Positions 17,548 through 24,905 of a stretch of 33,786 bases of DNA are shown one piece after another. The DNA comes from Opitutia bacterium (lineage in GTDB: Bacteria; Verrucomicrobiota; Verrucomicrobiia; Opitutales; Seribacteraceae): positions 4,555 to 38,340 of the forward strand of contig PBLJ01000041.1 of assembly GCA_002721705.1 (NCBI GenBank), read 5' to 3'. The position numbers and the translations under genes were made by a program. Under the pieces are notes generated by a model, which saw nothing but the letters and a program-made list of their open reading frames with translations, did no database searches and had not been told where the DNA came from. Position 1 is the stretch's first letter, and every line of letters begins with the position of its first letter.

Positions 17548-18182
17548 AGGCCTTTGCAGTCCTTTTGCTTTCCTTTTCACTGGTTTCGGGAGCCCTTTGG
17601 GCAGCTCCGCAAGAGTGGAAGAAAGTACGAGAAAAAGATGGCGTGACGGTTTACGTGAAGGAAGTCGGACAACTCGTTGCTGTTCGCGGCGAAGGTCACA
17701 TTGAGGCCTCAATGGGCAAGCTCCTTCACGTGATCGAGGATTCCGCTCATTGGAAGGAATGGATCGACAACTTTGAAAACGGTGGGCTCTTGGAAATGAA
17801 AACCCCCTTTCACAAGGTTTTTTATCAATCATTTGACTCTCCGTTTCCCGTCAAGGATCGCTACTTGGTCTACGAGTCGAAAACCAGGCGGGATGCTAAA
17901 AACGGCCGAATGTACCTTGAAATGCGATCCGTGGATCACGAGAAGGCGCCAAAGCGCAAAGGGATTCGGGCTGACTTGAAGTACACGCGTTATGAGATCA
18001 CACCCCTTCCGGACGGACGCCTGCGGGTCGTTTTTGAAACCCTTTCCGACTCAAAAGGCGCCTTGCCCAAGTTTCTTGTCAACCAGGTCCAGCGAAAGTA
18101 CCCAGTAAAGCTTTTCCAAGGATTGCGTCGACAAGTGCGCAAACCCCATGCCAAAAACGCGCCCCTTCCTCCTCCCCAATAA
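17544..18182 (+). CDS. Exported START-like (SRPBCC) lipid-binding domain protein
   Basis: This 212-residue protein has a Sec signal peptide ending near GALWAAPQ. The rest resembles the START/StAR-related helix-grip fold: EWKKVREKDGVTVYVKEV, HVIEDSAHWKEWIDNF, a YQSFDSPFPVKDRYLVYES segment and a C-terminal amphipathic helix (LPKFLVNQVQRKY). START domains carry sterols or other lipids in a hydrophobic tunnel; bacterial exported versions are poorly characterised. The ATG at 17544 overlaps the upstream oxidoreductase stop by 4 bp. The frame remains open upstream to 17280, but there it merely shadows the previous gene. The S41 peptidase gene follows after 24 bp, so the three genes are likely co-transcribed. 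Confidence 0.85.
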   Translation: MKAFAVLLLSFSLVSGALWAAPQEWKKVREKDGVTVYVKEVGQLVAVRGEGHIEASMGKLLHVIEDSAHWKEWIDNFENGGLLEMKTPFHKVFYQSFDSPFPVKDRYLVYESKTRRDAKNGRMYLEMRSVDHEKAPKRKGIRADLKYTRYEITPLPDGRLRVVFETLSDSKGALPKFLVNQVQRKYPVKLFQGLRRQVRKPHAKNAPLPPPQ

Positions 18183-18206
18183 CCTTAATGGATCCGGGTG
18201 ACCTTT

Positions 18207-19289
18207 ATGAAAACTTACCTCCTGTCCTTTGCATTGATTCTCCTGCTTTTCCCAATGCAAGGAGGCCATGCCAAGCCGGGCAAAAAGCAAACCAACGATC
18301 CCGAAGCCAACTTTGAGCAACTTTGGCAAACTTTTAACAAGCGCTATGCTTTTTTCAAGTTGCGGAACGTCGATTGGGCGCAGCAATACAAGATCTTTCG
18401 CCCCAAGGTAACCAAGGATACCACTGAAAAGGAATTGTTCGGTATCTTTTGCGAAATGCTGGCGCCCCTCAAGGACGGGCACGTAAACCTCAAGGCGAAG
18501 GGAGCCGATGGCTTCAAGGGCAAATTCAATGCTGAGGACACTCCTCATTTCTACAAGGAATTCACCTCGCAGCGGTTAGTGGATGAACTCTTCGCTCTAT
18601 CGGAAAAGAACCTCAGCCAAAAAGGCTTCGGCGCTGCCAAGGACGACACCATTTTGTTTCGGTATGCCCAGTCCGATACACTAGGTTACTTGCGAGTGCT
18701 CGAATTCGAGGGACTTTCCAAGAAAAAGGCTGATAAAGCCCTTGACCGTATACTGGATGCCTTTGACGGCCTTGATGGCCTAATCGTCGATATCCGGGAT
18801 AATCCCGGTGGCACGGACGCGATGGTTTACCAAATTGCCGGCCGCTTCGTCGACAAGGAGCGAGTGGGACATCATCGACGTACGAAGACCGGACCAGGCG
18901 AAGAGGAGTTCAGCGAGGTCAAGACGAGGATGATGAAGCCTTTGGGCAAAAAGCAATTCACGAAGCCGATCGTTCTCCTCACCAATGACACCTCTTTCAG
19001 TGCCGCCGACGTTTTTTCCATGGTGATGAAGGAGTTGCCGCACGTGCATGTCATTGGCGACCACACGAATGGCATTTTTTCCAACATGTTTGAGGCTAAG
19101 CTTCCCAATGGCTGGAAGTATACCTTCTCCTTTCAGCGATATTATTCAGCCGCCATGGTATGTTTCGAGGCCAAGGGAATTCCCGTGCATCAAGAAGCGC
19201 TGAATCGTAAAGAGGACCTCGACAAGGGCGTAGACCCAGTGATTCGGGCCGCCTTGGAGCATCTTGCCAAACAAACCCAAAAGAAGTGA
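18207..19289 (+). CDS. Exported S41 family peptidase (C-terminal processing protease-like)
   Basis: This 360-residue protein has a signal peptide (YLLSFALILLLFPMQGGHA) when started at the ATG at 18207; a GTG three codons earlier is possible. The family S41 core is present: LKDGHVNL near residue 89, the strand LIVDIRDNPGG at 192-202, and the nucleophile region LLTNDTSFSAADVF with Ser265 as the probable catalytic serine. The PDZ domain found in classical CtpA/Tsp enzymes is not evident between the N-terminal helical part and the core, so it resembles the Tricorn-core/IRBP-like branch. It lies in a row of exported-protein genes between the START-like and sulfatase genes. Confidence 0.87.
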   Translation: MKTYLLSFALILLLFPMQGGHAKPGKKQTNDPEANFEQLWQTFNKRYAFFKLRNVDWAQQYKIFRPKVTKDTTEKELFGIFCEMLAPLKDGHVNLKAKGADGFKGKFNAEDTPHFYKEFTSQRLVDELFALSEKNLSQKGFGAAKDDTILFRYAQSDTLGYLRVLEFEGLSKKKADKALDRILDAFDGLDGLIVDIRDNPGGTDAMVYQIAGRFVDKERVGHHRRTKTGPGEEEFSEVKTRMMKPLGKKQFTKPIVLLTNDTSFSAADVFSMVMKELPHVHVIGDHTNGIFSNMFEAKLPNGWKYTFSFQRYYSAAMVCFEAKGIPVHQEALNRKEDLDKGVDPVIRAALEHLAKQTQKK

Positions 19290-19333
19290 TCCATGTGCTC
19301 AGCTAAACCTTCAATGATTCCACTTTCATCCCA

Positions 19334-20755
19334 ATGAAATCGTTCCATTGCCTCCTCTTTCTTCTAATTTGCCTGCCCGGCATGCCCTTGCTTTCAGCCA
19401 AGAAAGAAAATCCTCCGCCCAACGTGGTGATCATCTTCATGGACGACATGGGCTACGCGGACATCGGGCCCTTTGGAGCAACGGCCTACCCTACTCCTCA
19501 CTTGGACCGGATGGCGAAGGAAGGTCGGAAGTTCACGGATTTCTACGTCACGCAAGCCGTCTGTTCGGCTTCGCGGGCTGGCTTGCTGACCGGTTGCTAC
19601 AACGTGCGAGTGGGTATCTTGGGAGCACTTGGACCAAAGTCCTCTCATGGCATTCATGCGGATGAGGTAACCATCGCGGAGATATGCAAACAAAAGGGGT
19701 ATGCCACGGCGTGCTACGGCAAATGGCATCTTGGGCATCACAAGAAGTTCCTGCCTATGCAGCACGGATTCGACGATTATTTCGGGCTCCCCTATTCAAA
19801 TGACATGTGGCCCTACCACCCAGGCGTTCTCCACCTGAAAATGGAGCAACGTCTCAAGAGGTGGCCACACCTGCCGTTGATCGACAAGAACGAGGTCGTC
19901 AATCCCAAGGTCACGGGCAAGGATCAGGAATTGCTCACCACAGAGTACACTGAACGAGCAGTGAACTTCATCGAGAAGAACAAGCACAACCCCTTTTTCG
20001 TCTACCTGCCCCACAGCATGGTGCACGTGCCGCTATATGTCTCCGACAAATTCAAAGGCAAGAGCAAGGCGGGGCTGTTTGGCGACGTCATGATGGAAGT
20101 CGACTGGTCGGTGGGCCAAATTCTTGCGACTCTTCGTAAGCATGAATTGGACAAGAACACCTTGGTCGTTTTCACCTCCGACAACGGGCCCTGGTTGAAC
20201 TACGGCGACCATGCTGGTTCGGCAACCCCATTACGCGAGGGCAAGGGTACCATGTTCGACGGAGGTTGCCGCGAATCAACCTTGATGTGGTGGCCGGGAA
20301 AAATTCCTGCGAATTCCGTCTGCCGTGAGCCTGCCATGACCATAGACTTGCTCCCGACCATCGCCCAACTGATCGGTGCCAAGCTGCCCGAGCATAGGAT
20401 CGATGGGAAAAATATTTGGCCGCTCATTAGGGGCGTCAACAAAGCAAAGTCGCCGCATGAGGCATACTACTTTTACTACGGAAATCAGTTGCAAGCCATC
20501 CGGCAAGGCAAATGGAAGCTTCATTTCCCTCATGGGTATCGCACCATGGCTGGTCGCCCTGGTGGTAAAGGTGGAATTCCCACGAACTACTCGCAGGCCA
20601 AAATCGGGTTGTCTCTTTTCGACTTGGAGAAGGACGTTGGCGAAACCACCGACCTCAAGGACAAATTCCCTGAAACCACCGAGCGTCTTTCGAGACTGGG
20701 CAAAGCCTTCGACGCTGATCTCAAGAAGACCAAAAGGCAACCGGGCCGTCTGTGA
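19334..20755 (+). CDS. Exported sulfatase, C-x-A-x-R type
   Basis: This 473-residue protein has a Sec signal peptide (LLFLLICLPGMPLLSAK). The metal-binding start IIFMDDMGYADIG is followed by the maturation motif AVCSASRAGLLTG, with Cys77 converted to formylglycine and Arg81. It has alanine in place of the usual proline, a recognised variant. The active-site segment CYGKWHLGHH (Lys130, His132), HSMVHVPLY and VFTSDNGPWL complete a canonical arylsulfatase-type site. It would cleave sulfate esters, probably from polysaccharides, in the periplasm. It lies 44 bp after the S41 peptidase gene and 16 bp before a small exported-protein gene, so it is part of the same co-directional cluster. Confidence 0.93.
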   Translation: MKSFHCLLFLLICLPGMPLLSAKKENPPPNVVIIFMDDMGYADIGPFGATAYPTPHLDRMAKEGRKFTDFYVTQAVCSASRAGLLTGCYNVRVGILGALGPKSSHGIHADEVTIAEICKQKGYATACYGKWHLGHHKKFLPMQHGFDDYFGLPYSNDMWPYHPGVLHLKMEQRLKRWPHLPLIDKNEVVNPKVTGKDQELLTTEYTERAVNFIEKNKHNPFFVYLPHSMVHVPLYVSDKFKGKSKAGLFGDVMMEVDWSVGQILATLRKHELDKNTLVVFTSDNGPWLNYGDHAGSATPLREGKGTMFDGGCRESTLMWWPGKIPANSVCREPAMTIDLLPTIAQLIGAKLPEHRIDGKNIWPLIRGVNKAKSPHEAYYFYYGNQLQAIRQGKWKLHFPHGYRTMAGRPGGKGGIPTNYSQAKIGLSLFDLEKDVGETTDLKDKFPETTERLSRLGKAFDADLKKTKRQPGRL

Positions 20756-20771
20756 ATCCGCTAATTTATAA

Positions 20772-21086
20772 ATGAAGAATGTACTGAGTATAGCCATTCT
20801 CGTTGCAACGATGGCAGGATGGTCCTGTTCGAAGGACTACTCGGACGTTGTCGAGGATTGGAAAGATGACGGTTGGCGATTGGTGGAAGAATTTGGAGAA
20901 ACGGGTGATTACTCCCACTACACTGAACTCAAGAGCGAGGAAGCACCTTTCGTGGAAGCTGCGTGGAGTATAGGCGGCAAGCGAGAAACCAAGCTTTTCG
21001 AACAAGGCTCGAAGCGATACCTCGTACTCCACTTCAAGAAAGCGGATGGCGATGTTTTCGCCGTCGTGATGAGCAAGCGGAAATAA
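20772..21086 (+). CDS. Small exported protein or lipoprotein of unknown function
   Basis: I do not recognise this 104-residue protein. It has a short signal (SIAILVATMAGWSCS) with a Cys at 19 that could be lipidated, although the lipobox is atypical (Gly-Trp-Ser before the Cys). The mature part is acidic at first (KDYSDVVEDWKDDGW) and then beta-rich (RYLVLHFKKADGDVFAVVMS). It begins 16 bp after the sulfatase stop and is most easily seen as the last gene of the 16579-21086 cluster. It converges with the GIY-YIG gene, 13 bp away. Confidence 0.7.
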   Translation: MKNVLSIAILVATMAGWSCSKDYSDVVEDWKDDGWRLVEEFGETGDYSHYTELKSEEAPFVEAAWSIGGKRETKLFEQGSKRYLVLHFKKADGDVFAVVMSKRK

Positions 21087-21099
21087 CTCCCGCGTTGAT

Positions 21100-21540
21100 T
21101 CAAGAGGGATTCAAGAAAGGCTTGGGCGAGGAGGTTTGCCCGCTGCAAATTGCGGATGCGATCATTTCAGCTGTCTTTTCGTCGCGTGTGGCCAAGTAGC
21201 GATAAGCTAATTGTTCCCGGACGAACTTCCCAGTTATGGCATCTACTAGCAATTGAGTTTCGCTGGCAGTTTGCATGGCTTTTTCCAACCCCATGTGGCG
21301 AAACATCAAGCGGGCGTAAACAGCTTTGAGGAACTCGCTTCCCCTGCGGTTTCCTTTTGTGTGCCGTTCGAAACGGCTGCGAAGTGATCCGCCGGCGGAG
21401 CCAACCCAAACCAATTCTTCCTCCATCCAAACAGCATACACTCCTGGTCCGTTAGGAACCGAGGCATTTGGCCAGTCACTGTAGTCGCTCAAGCTAGATG
21501 CGAGGAGACTTTCGGCATACTTTATGAAGTTGGAAGCCAT
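21100..21540 (-). CDS. GIY-YIG nuclease family protein
   Basis: This 146-residue protein contains a GIY-YIG-like core. GPGVYAVW stands for the GIY strand and ELVWVGSAGGSLRSRFERHT contains WVG in place of YIG, followed by the conserved arginine helix. SETQLL near residue 93 could supply the metal-binding glutamate. Stand-alone members of this family include SLX1-like and UPF0213 proteins, with known or suspected nuclease roles. The WVG replacement removes one of the usual catalytic tyrosines, so activity is uncertain. It has its own upstream region of 319 bp and no obvious operon partner. Confidence 0.75.
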   Translation of the reverse strand: MASNFIKYAESLLASSLSDYSDWPNASVPNGPGVYAVWMEEELVWVGSAGGSLRSRFERHTKGNRRGSEFLKAVYARLMFRHMGLEKAMQTASETQLLVDAITGKFVREQLAYRYLATRDEKTAEMIASAICSGQTSSPKPFLNPS

Positions 21541-21859
21541 TATCAGATTTAACTTGGAGACCGGGGGGAGTTATTCATTGATGGTAATGGAATGCAAAGG
21601 AATTTCCGTGAGTTTCTTGATTTCAAAAAAATGGTTATAAAAGAAACAAGAAGTCTATTTGGGGAAATGTCAAAGAGGGATCATCAAGATCAATGCGAGA
21701 CCTCCGTTTCCGGCGAGTCTTCTTTCCTATGCTGCCGCAATGAGGAATTTGTCGCCGTTTCAAGCCGCTCAAATCGGCGAAGGAGGGCTCCAGCGCTGAG
21801 CGAAGCAAAAAAAGACCGGCGCAGGGCCGGTCTTTTTTTTGAATTTGAGAGTTGAATCT
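21541..21859. other. Intergenic stretch between the GIY-YIG gene and glutamine synthetase gene
   Basis: This 319-bp stretch carries the glutamine synthetase terminator at 21807-21840 at its right end. The left part (to about 21670) is A/T-rich and should hold the GIY-YIG promoter, though no convincing -35/-10 pair was found. The part from about 21690 to 21800 is GC-rich. It holds only short frames, such as a 16-codon one starting at 21693, none with support. No tRNA-like or known riboswitch fold was recognised. Confidence 0.5.
21807..21840 (-). terminator. Intrinsic terminator of the glutamine synthetase gene
   Basis: GACCGGC at 21814-21820 pairs with GCCGGTC at 21826-21832 around a five-base loop. 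Seven A flank it on the left (21807-21813) and eight T on the right. On the minus strand this is a GC stem followed by a run of T, 20 bp after the glutamine synthetase stop. It could also stop plus-strand transcription. Confidence 0.87.
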
Positions 21860-22876
21860 TTAGGCGAGGGCTTCCTTGGTCGTTTGGATTACAACCGCGG
21901 CAATTTTATAGGGATCGCCATTGGATGCAGGGCGCCTGTCTTCGAGTCGTCCCCTCCATCCAGCTTGGATGGTGGCGACAGGGATGCGAATGGATGCGCC
22001 ACGATCAGACACGCCATAGCTGAATTTATCAATGGATTGCGTTTCGTGGAGTCCAGTTAGGCGCTGGTCGTTATCGGCGCCATAGACGCTGATGTGACGC
22101 TGGATATTCTGGCCGAAGCCTTCGCAAATCTTGGTCATTAGTTCCTCTCCACCTTCGTCGCGCATGGCTCCGTTGGAGAAGTTGCAGTGCATGCCGGAAC
22201 CGTTCCAGTCGCCTTTTACGGGTTTGGGATGCAAATCGATGACTACTCCATACTTTTCCGCCGTACGCTCCAAGAGGTAGCGGGCCAACCAGATTTGGTC
22301 CCCTGCGTTACCAGCGCCCTTGGCGAAGATTTGGTATTCCCACTGACCCATCATAACCTCGGCATTGATGCCTTCTACGTTGAGACCGGTCTCAAGGCAG
22401 AGATGCAAGTGCTCGTCAATCAAGTCGCGGCCAAAGGTGTTGCTCGAACCTACGGAGGTGTAATAGGGTCCTTGAGGAGCGGGGAAGCCGCTTTTCGGGA
22501 AACCCAAAGGCAACTCGGTGTCAGGATCGATCAAGGTATATTCTTGCTCGAAGCCGAACCAGAAATCGTCATCGTCTTCTTGGATCGTGGCGCGACCATT
22601 GGACTCGTGAGGAGTGCCGTCGGCATTGAGTACTTCGGTCATGACCAACCAGCCATTGCCACCGAAACGGTCTGGATCGGGATAGACGGCAACAGGCTGA
22701 AGAAGGCAATCCGAGTCATCGCCGGAAGCTTGTTCGGTCGAGGAACCGTCGAATGACCATTGAGGTGCGTCTTCCACGTTGCCGCTGAAGTTTTCCCTGA
22801 TCATGGTTTTGCTGCGAAGGCTCTGCGTTGGCTTGTAGCCATCGAGCCAAATGTATTCTAGTTTATGCTTGCTCAT
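21860..22876 (-). CDS. glnII: Type II (eukaryote-like) glutamine synthetase
   Basis: This 338-residue enzyme condenses ammonium and glutamate to glutamine using ATP. It is far shorter than bacterial GSI (about 450-470 residues) and has type II features: LEYIWLDGYKPTQSLRSKT and APQWSFDGSSTEQASGDDSD in the beta-grasp domain. The catalytic domain has DFWFGFEQEYTL, GPYYTSVGSSN, NAEVMMGQWEYQI, GDWNGSGMHCNFS and KFSYGVSDRGASIRIP. GSII proteins lack the adenylylation site of GSI, so control is likely at the transcriptional level. A sigma-54-type promoter lies about 130 bp upstream and a terminator follows the stop, so it is probably a single-gene unit. The symbol follows rhizobial usage. Confidence 0.93.
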   Translation of the reverse strand: MSKHKLEYIWLDGYKPTQSLRSKTMIRENFSGNVEDAPQWSFDGSSTEQASGDDSDCLLQPVAVYPDPDRFGGNGWLVMTEVLNADGTPHESNGRATIQEDDDDFWFGFEQEYTLIDPDTELPLGFPKSGFPAPQGPYYTSVGSSNTFGRDLIDEHLHLCLETGLNVEGINAEVMMGQWEYQIFAKGAGNAGDQIWLARYLLERTAEKYGVVIDLHPKPVKGDWNGSGMHCNFSNGAMRDEGGEELMTKICEGFGQNIQRHISVYGADNDQRLTGLHETQSIDKFSYGVSDRGASIRIPVATIQAGWRGRLEDRRPASNGDPYKIAAVVIQTTKEALA

Positions 22877-22989
22877 GTGTACTAATCTTAAGCTTTGGAA
22901 GGGGTTTTCCAGTGGTTAATATCGCGGGTTTCAAGATGCAAACCTTGATTTCACGGAGAAATTCCGGGGAATCGGAGGTTTGGGAATTG

Positions 22990-23008
22990 TTGCTTTTGCA
23001 AAAAGCAA
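22990..23008. repeat. Palindrome over the -12 element of the glutamine synthetase promoter
   Basis: TTGCTTTT and AAAAGCAA form a perfect 8-bp inverted repeat around a three-base centre. The right arm includes the -12 box of the sigma-54-like promoter, and the left arm lies at the expected transcription start. It may be an operator or an RNA hairpin at the 5' end of the transcript. Confidence 0.5.
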
Positions 23009-23019
23009 TCCTAATGCCA
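23005..23019 (-). promoter_or_regulatory. Sigma-54-type (-24/-12) promoter of glutamine synthetase gene
   Basis: Reading the minus strand, TGGCAT (23019-23014), five bases, then TTGC (23008-23005) match the sigma-54 consensus TGGCAC-N5-TTGC at 9 of 10 defined positions with exact spacing. Transcription would start near 22993, giving a leader of about 117 nt before the ATG at 22876. RpoN control of glutamine synthetase is well known in Proteobacteria. No clear NtrC-type activator site was recognised upstream. Confidence 0.6.
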
Positions 23020-23087
23020 AGCCTTTTCGAGGATTGTGTTTTGCTGATATTTTAAGCGCTTGGCTAAAATAAGTGTCTAACTTTTTA

Positions 23088-23651
23088 TCAGTTTAACGTC
23101 GGGTCTTCCGGTTCTTCAGCCCAAATGCGGAATTCTTGATTGATTTTTCCGAGGGCGTCTTTCCATAAGGAATGCTCCTCACGATGCGCGAAGGTTTCCC
23201 TGTCCAGGGTCGACAAAACCCAAGCATTTTCCTTCAATTCATGTTCGAGTTGACCTGGGGACCATCCCGAATGCCCGATGAAACAGACTAATTCGGCTTG
23301 GGGATTGGTTTCACGAATCGCCATTGCCCTGTTCAAGTCGATGCCAAAGTGCAATTTGAAGGAATTGGGCGATGACATCCATTCCCAAGCTGCGATGATT
23401 CGCTTTTCTTTGTCGACGGGACCTCCTTCATAGACAGGGGTGTTAGACAATGGATTCGAGGCAAATTCGGTGTCCAGCTCGGCCATGGTTTTTCCCATGG
23501 GCCTGTTTATGATCACTCCAAGCGTGCCATTCTCCTCTGAATGGTTGGCCAAAAAAACAATCGATCGCAAAAAGTTGGGATCGCGCAAAGTAGGATGGGA
23601 TAGCAGAATTGAGCCAGACAGTGTTTTCGCAGGCTGCCTGTTGAATTTCAT
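23088..23651 (-). CDS. YqgE/AlgH family protein
   Basis: This 187-residue soluble protein has the complete YqgE/AlgH (DUF179) pattern: GSILLSHPTLRDPNFLRSIV, LGVIINRPMGKTMAEL, VYEGGPVDKE, and CFIGHSGWSPGQLEHELKEN followed by a WKDAL segment. The family is widespread and AlgH affects regulatory traits in Pseudomonas, but its biochemical activity is unresolved. It stands alone, with 102 bp to the upstream cytochrome gene and 211 bp to the glutamine synthetase gene downstream. Confidence 0.93.
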   Translation of the reverse strand: MKFNRQPAKTLSGSILLSHPTLRDPNFLRSIVFLANHSEENGTLGVIINRPMGKTMAELDTEFASNPLSNTPVYEGGPVDKEKRIIAAWEWMSSPNSFKLHFGIDLNRAMAIRETNPQAELVCFIGHSGWSPGQLEHELKENAWVLSTLDRETFAHREEHSLWKDALGKINQEFRIWAEEPEDPTLN

Positions 23652-23753
23652 CTGTTCTAATTCGTAGTTCCTATCCCCTTGGTTTAGAATCCATGGGGTC
23701 TCACCAAGGCTGGTTCATGCGATCTTCAGTTATTGGCAAAGCTTGCCGGCTAC

Positions 23754-24161
23754 TCAGCCTTCGCGCTTCAAGACAACGCCCTTTGGCCATTTCGCTCCGG
23801 CATCGATCCAGTCCTTGATCAATTTTTGTTCCGCAAGGGTCAATGGATCGCCTTTCGGGGGCATGATGTCATCATGGTCTTCCGGTAAGATAATTCGCTT
23901 GTAGACTTCGCTCTTGGCCGCGTTCTTGGGAACGACGCCAGGCTCCTCTGAGTCTCCCGCTTTCATGATGTTTTCGCGAGTATCCACACGATAATCGCCT
24001 TTTGGCTTACGCAGGCGTGTACCTTTTTTATAGGGGGCTGCGTGGCAATCAATGCACTTTTCTTGCAGGATCGGCTGGATGTCTTTGGCGAAGTCAGGAG
24101 CAGCGGTTGCGGTAACCATTATGCCAAGAGGCAGGAGAGCGAGTACTAGGTTTTGCTTCAT
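23754..24161 (-). CDS. Exported c-type cytochrome domain protein (PSCyt1-like)
   Basis: This 135-residue periplasmic protein has a signal peptide (LVLALLPLGIMVTATAA) followed directly by FAKDIQPILQEKCIDCH, the start typical of the planctomycete cytochrome C (PSCyt1) domain. Haem would bind at Cys36-Ile-Asp-Cys39-His40, with Met100 in DDIMPPKGDP as the likely distal ligand. In Planctomycetota and Verrucomicrobiota this domain is normally fused to DUF1549/DUF1553 domains of large proteins; here it stands alone at roughly its own length. A role in electron transfer is inferred from the haem motif. Confidence 0.88.
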   Translation of the reverse strand: MKQNLVLALLPLGIMVTATAAPDFAKDIQPILQEKCIDCHAAPYKKGTRLRKPKGDYRVDTRENIMKAGDSEEPGVVPKNAAKSEVYKRIILPEDHDDIMPPKGDPLTLAEQKLIKDWIDAGAKWPKGVVLKREG

Positions 24162-24214
24162 GTTGTTTGCACTTGAGTTGGATGTGTTGAAAAGTAAATC
24201 AAATCAATTAATTC

Positions 24215-24231
24215 CCGCTTAGATCAAGCGG
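24215..24231 (-). terminator. Possible weak terminator
   Basis: CCGCTT and AAGCGG form a 6-bp stem around AGATC, 25 bp after the stop of the minus-strand gene at 24257. On the minus strand it is followed by T-rich but interrupted sequence. It may limit read-through into the cytochrome gene. Confidence 0.35.
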
Positions 24232-24256
24232 AAATACGATTCAATCCAGAATTTAA

Positions 24257-24598
24257 TCAAGCGACCGGTTCGGGTTCCGCAATGGGAACTGGCTCGGCGA
24301 TGGGGGCGGCTTCGACTTGGGTCGGTTCGTGATCGGGCAATTCGCCAGGTGTTTCGGGCGATTCTGCGGAAAGGGCTTCGCTCCACTCGTCGGGGTAAAG
24401 TTCCCGTAGATGCGTCAACACCTCGATCACGGATTCGTTTTCCTCGATCTCAAAGAGCGTGAGAATCAATTCGCGATTGCTTTTCATGCCTAGTCGATCG
24501 CCAAGAGTTTCTATGCCACGGTACTGATTGATCACTTCCCTCGCCTCTTCTTGCTTTGCGAGGATTCTTTTGGCTTCTCGGTATTTTATAGAACTCAT
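24257..24598 (-). CDS. Small cytoplasmic protein of unknown function with A/P/E-rich tail
   Basis: I do not recognise this 113-residue protein. Residues 1-75 are charged and helical (YREAKRILAKQEEAREVINQ, then LILTLFEIEENESVIEVLTH). The C-terminal 30 residues are low-complexity, with a repeated (A/V)PIAEP unit. There is no signal peptide or membrane helix. The helical part has the look of a small adaptor or regulator, but nothing specific can be claimed. It lies 67 bp downstream of the small membrane protein gene on the same strand. Confidence 0.65.
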   Translation of the reverse strand: MSSIKYREAKRILAKQEEAREVINQYRGIETLGDRLGMKSNRELILTLFEIEENESVIEVLTHLRELYPDEWSEALSAESPETPGELPDHEPTQVEAAPIAEPVPIAEPEPVA

Positions 24599-24665
24599 TA
24601 TTACTTAATAGCTTCTCCGGTACCAATTGTCTCAAGTCAAGTTCTTTGCGCGCGGAACAAGACTT

Positions 24666-24893
24666 TCATTGTCCGAAAAGACGAATTCCGGCTCTCGCCA
24701 AGGCCGTACCCACCCAAAACACGAGGCCGCCATAGAGCAGTCCGAATGCCTTGGTGACAGGGAAAATATGAGCCAAGGAAGGGAATTTTCGCTGGTACCA
24801 CTCCACACCACTCCAGGCAATGACGTTATACCCGATGGCATCGATGGCAAAGAGCCACCAAGCGATGGCTTCAAGCCAAGACCAAGTGTCCAT
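24666..24893 (-). CDS. Small membrane protein of unknown function
   Basis: This 75-residue protein has two hydrophobic helices: WLEAIAWWLFAIDAIGYNVI near the N-terminus and AFGLLYGGLVFWVGTALARA at the C-terminus. A short basic loop (YQRKF) lies between them. No family was recognised. It starts 12 bp after the stop of the lipoprotein gene and is likely translated from the same message, which suggests a shared envelope function. Confidence 0.65.
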   Translation of the reverse strand: MDTWSWLEAIAWWLFAIDAIGYNVIAWSGVEWYQRKFPSLAHIFPVTKAFGLLYGGLVFWVGTALARAGIRLFGQ

Positions 24894-24905
24894 GCATCAG
24901 CGCTT

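Noticed and set aside
21592..21855. Open frame of 87 codons on the plus strand
   Set aside because: It runs through the glutamine synthetase terminator hairpin and T-run and has no protein-like features.
23735..23747. GGCAA/TTGCC hairpin after the cytochrome gene
   Set aside because: The stem is only 5 bp and no T-run follows on the minus strand.
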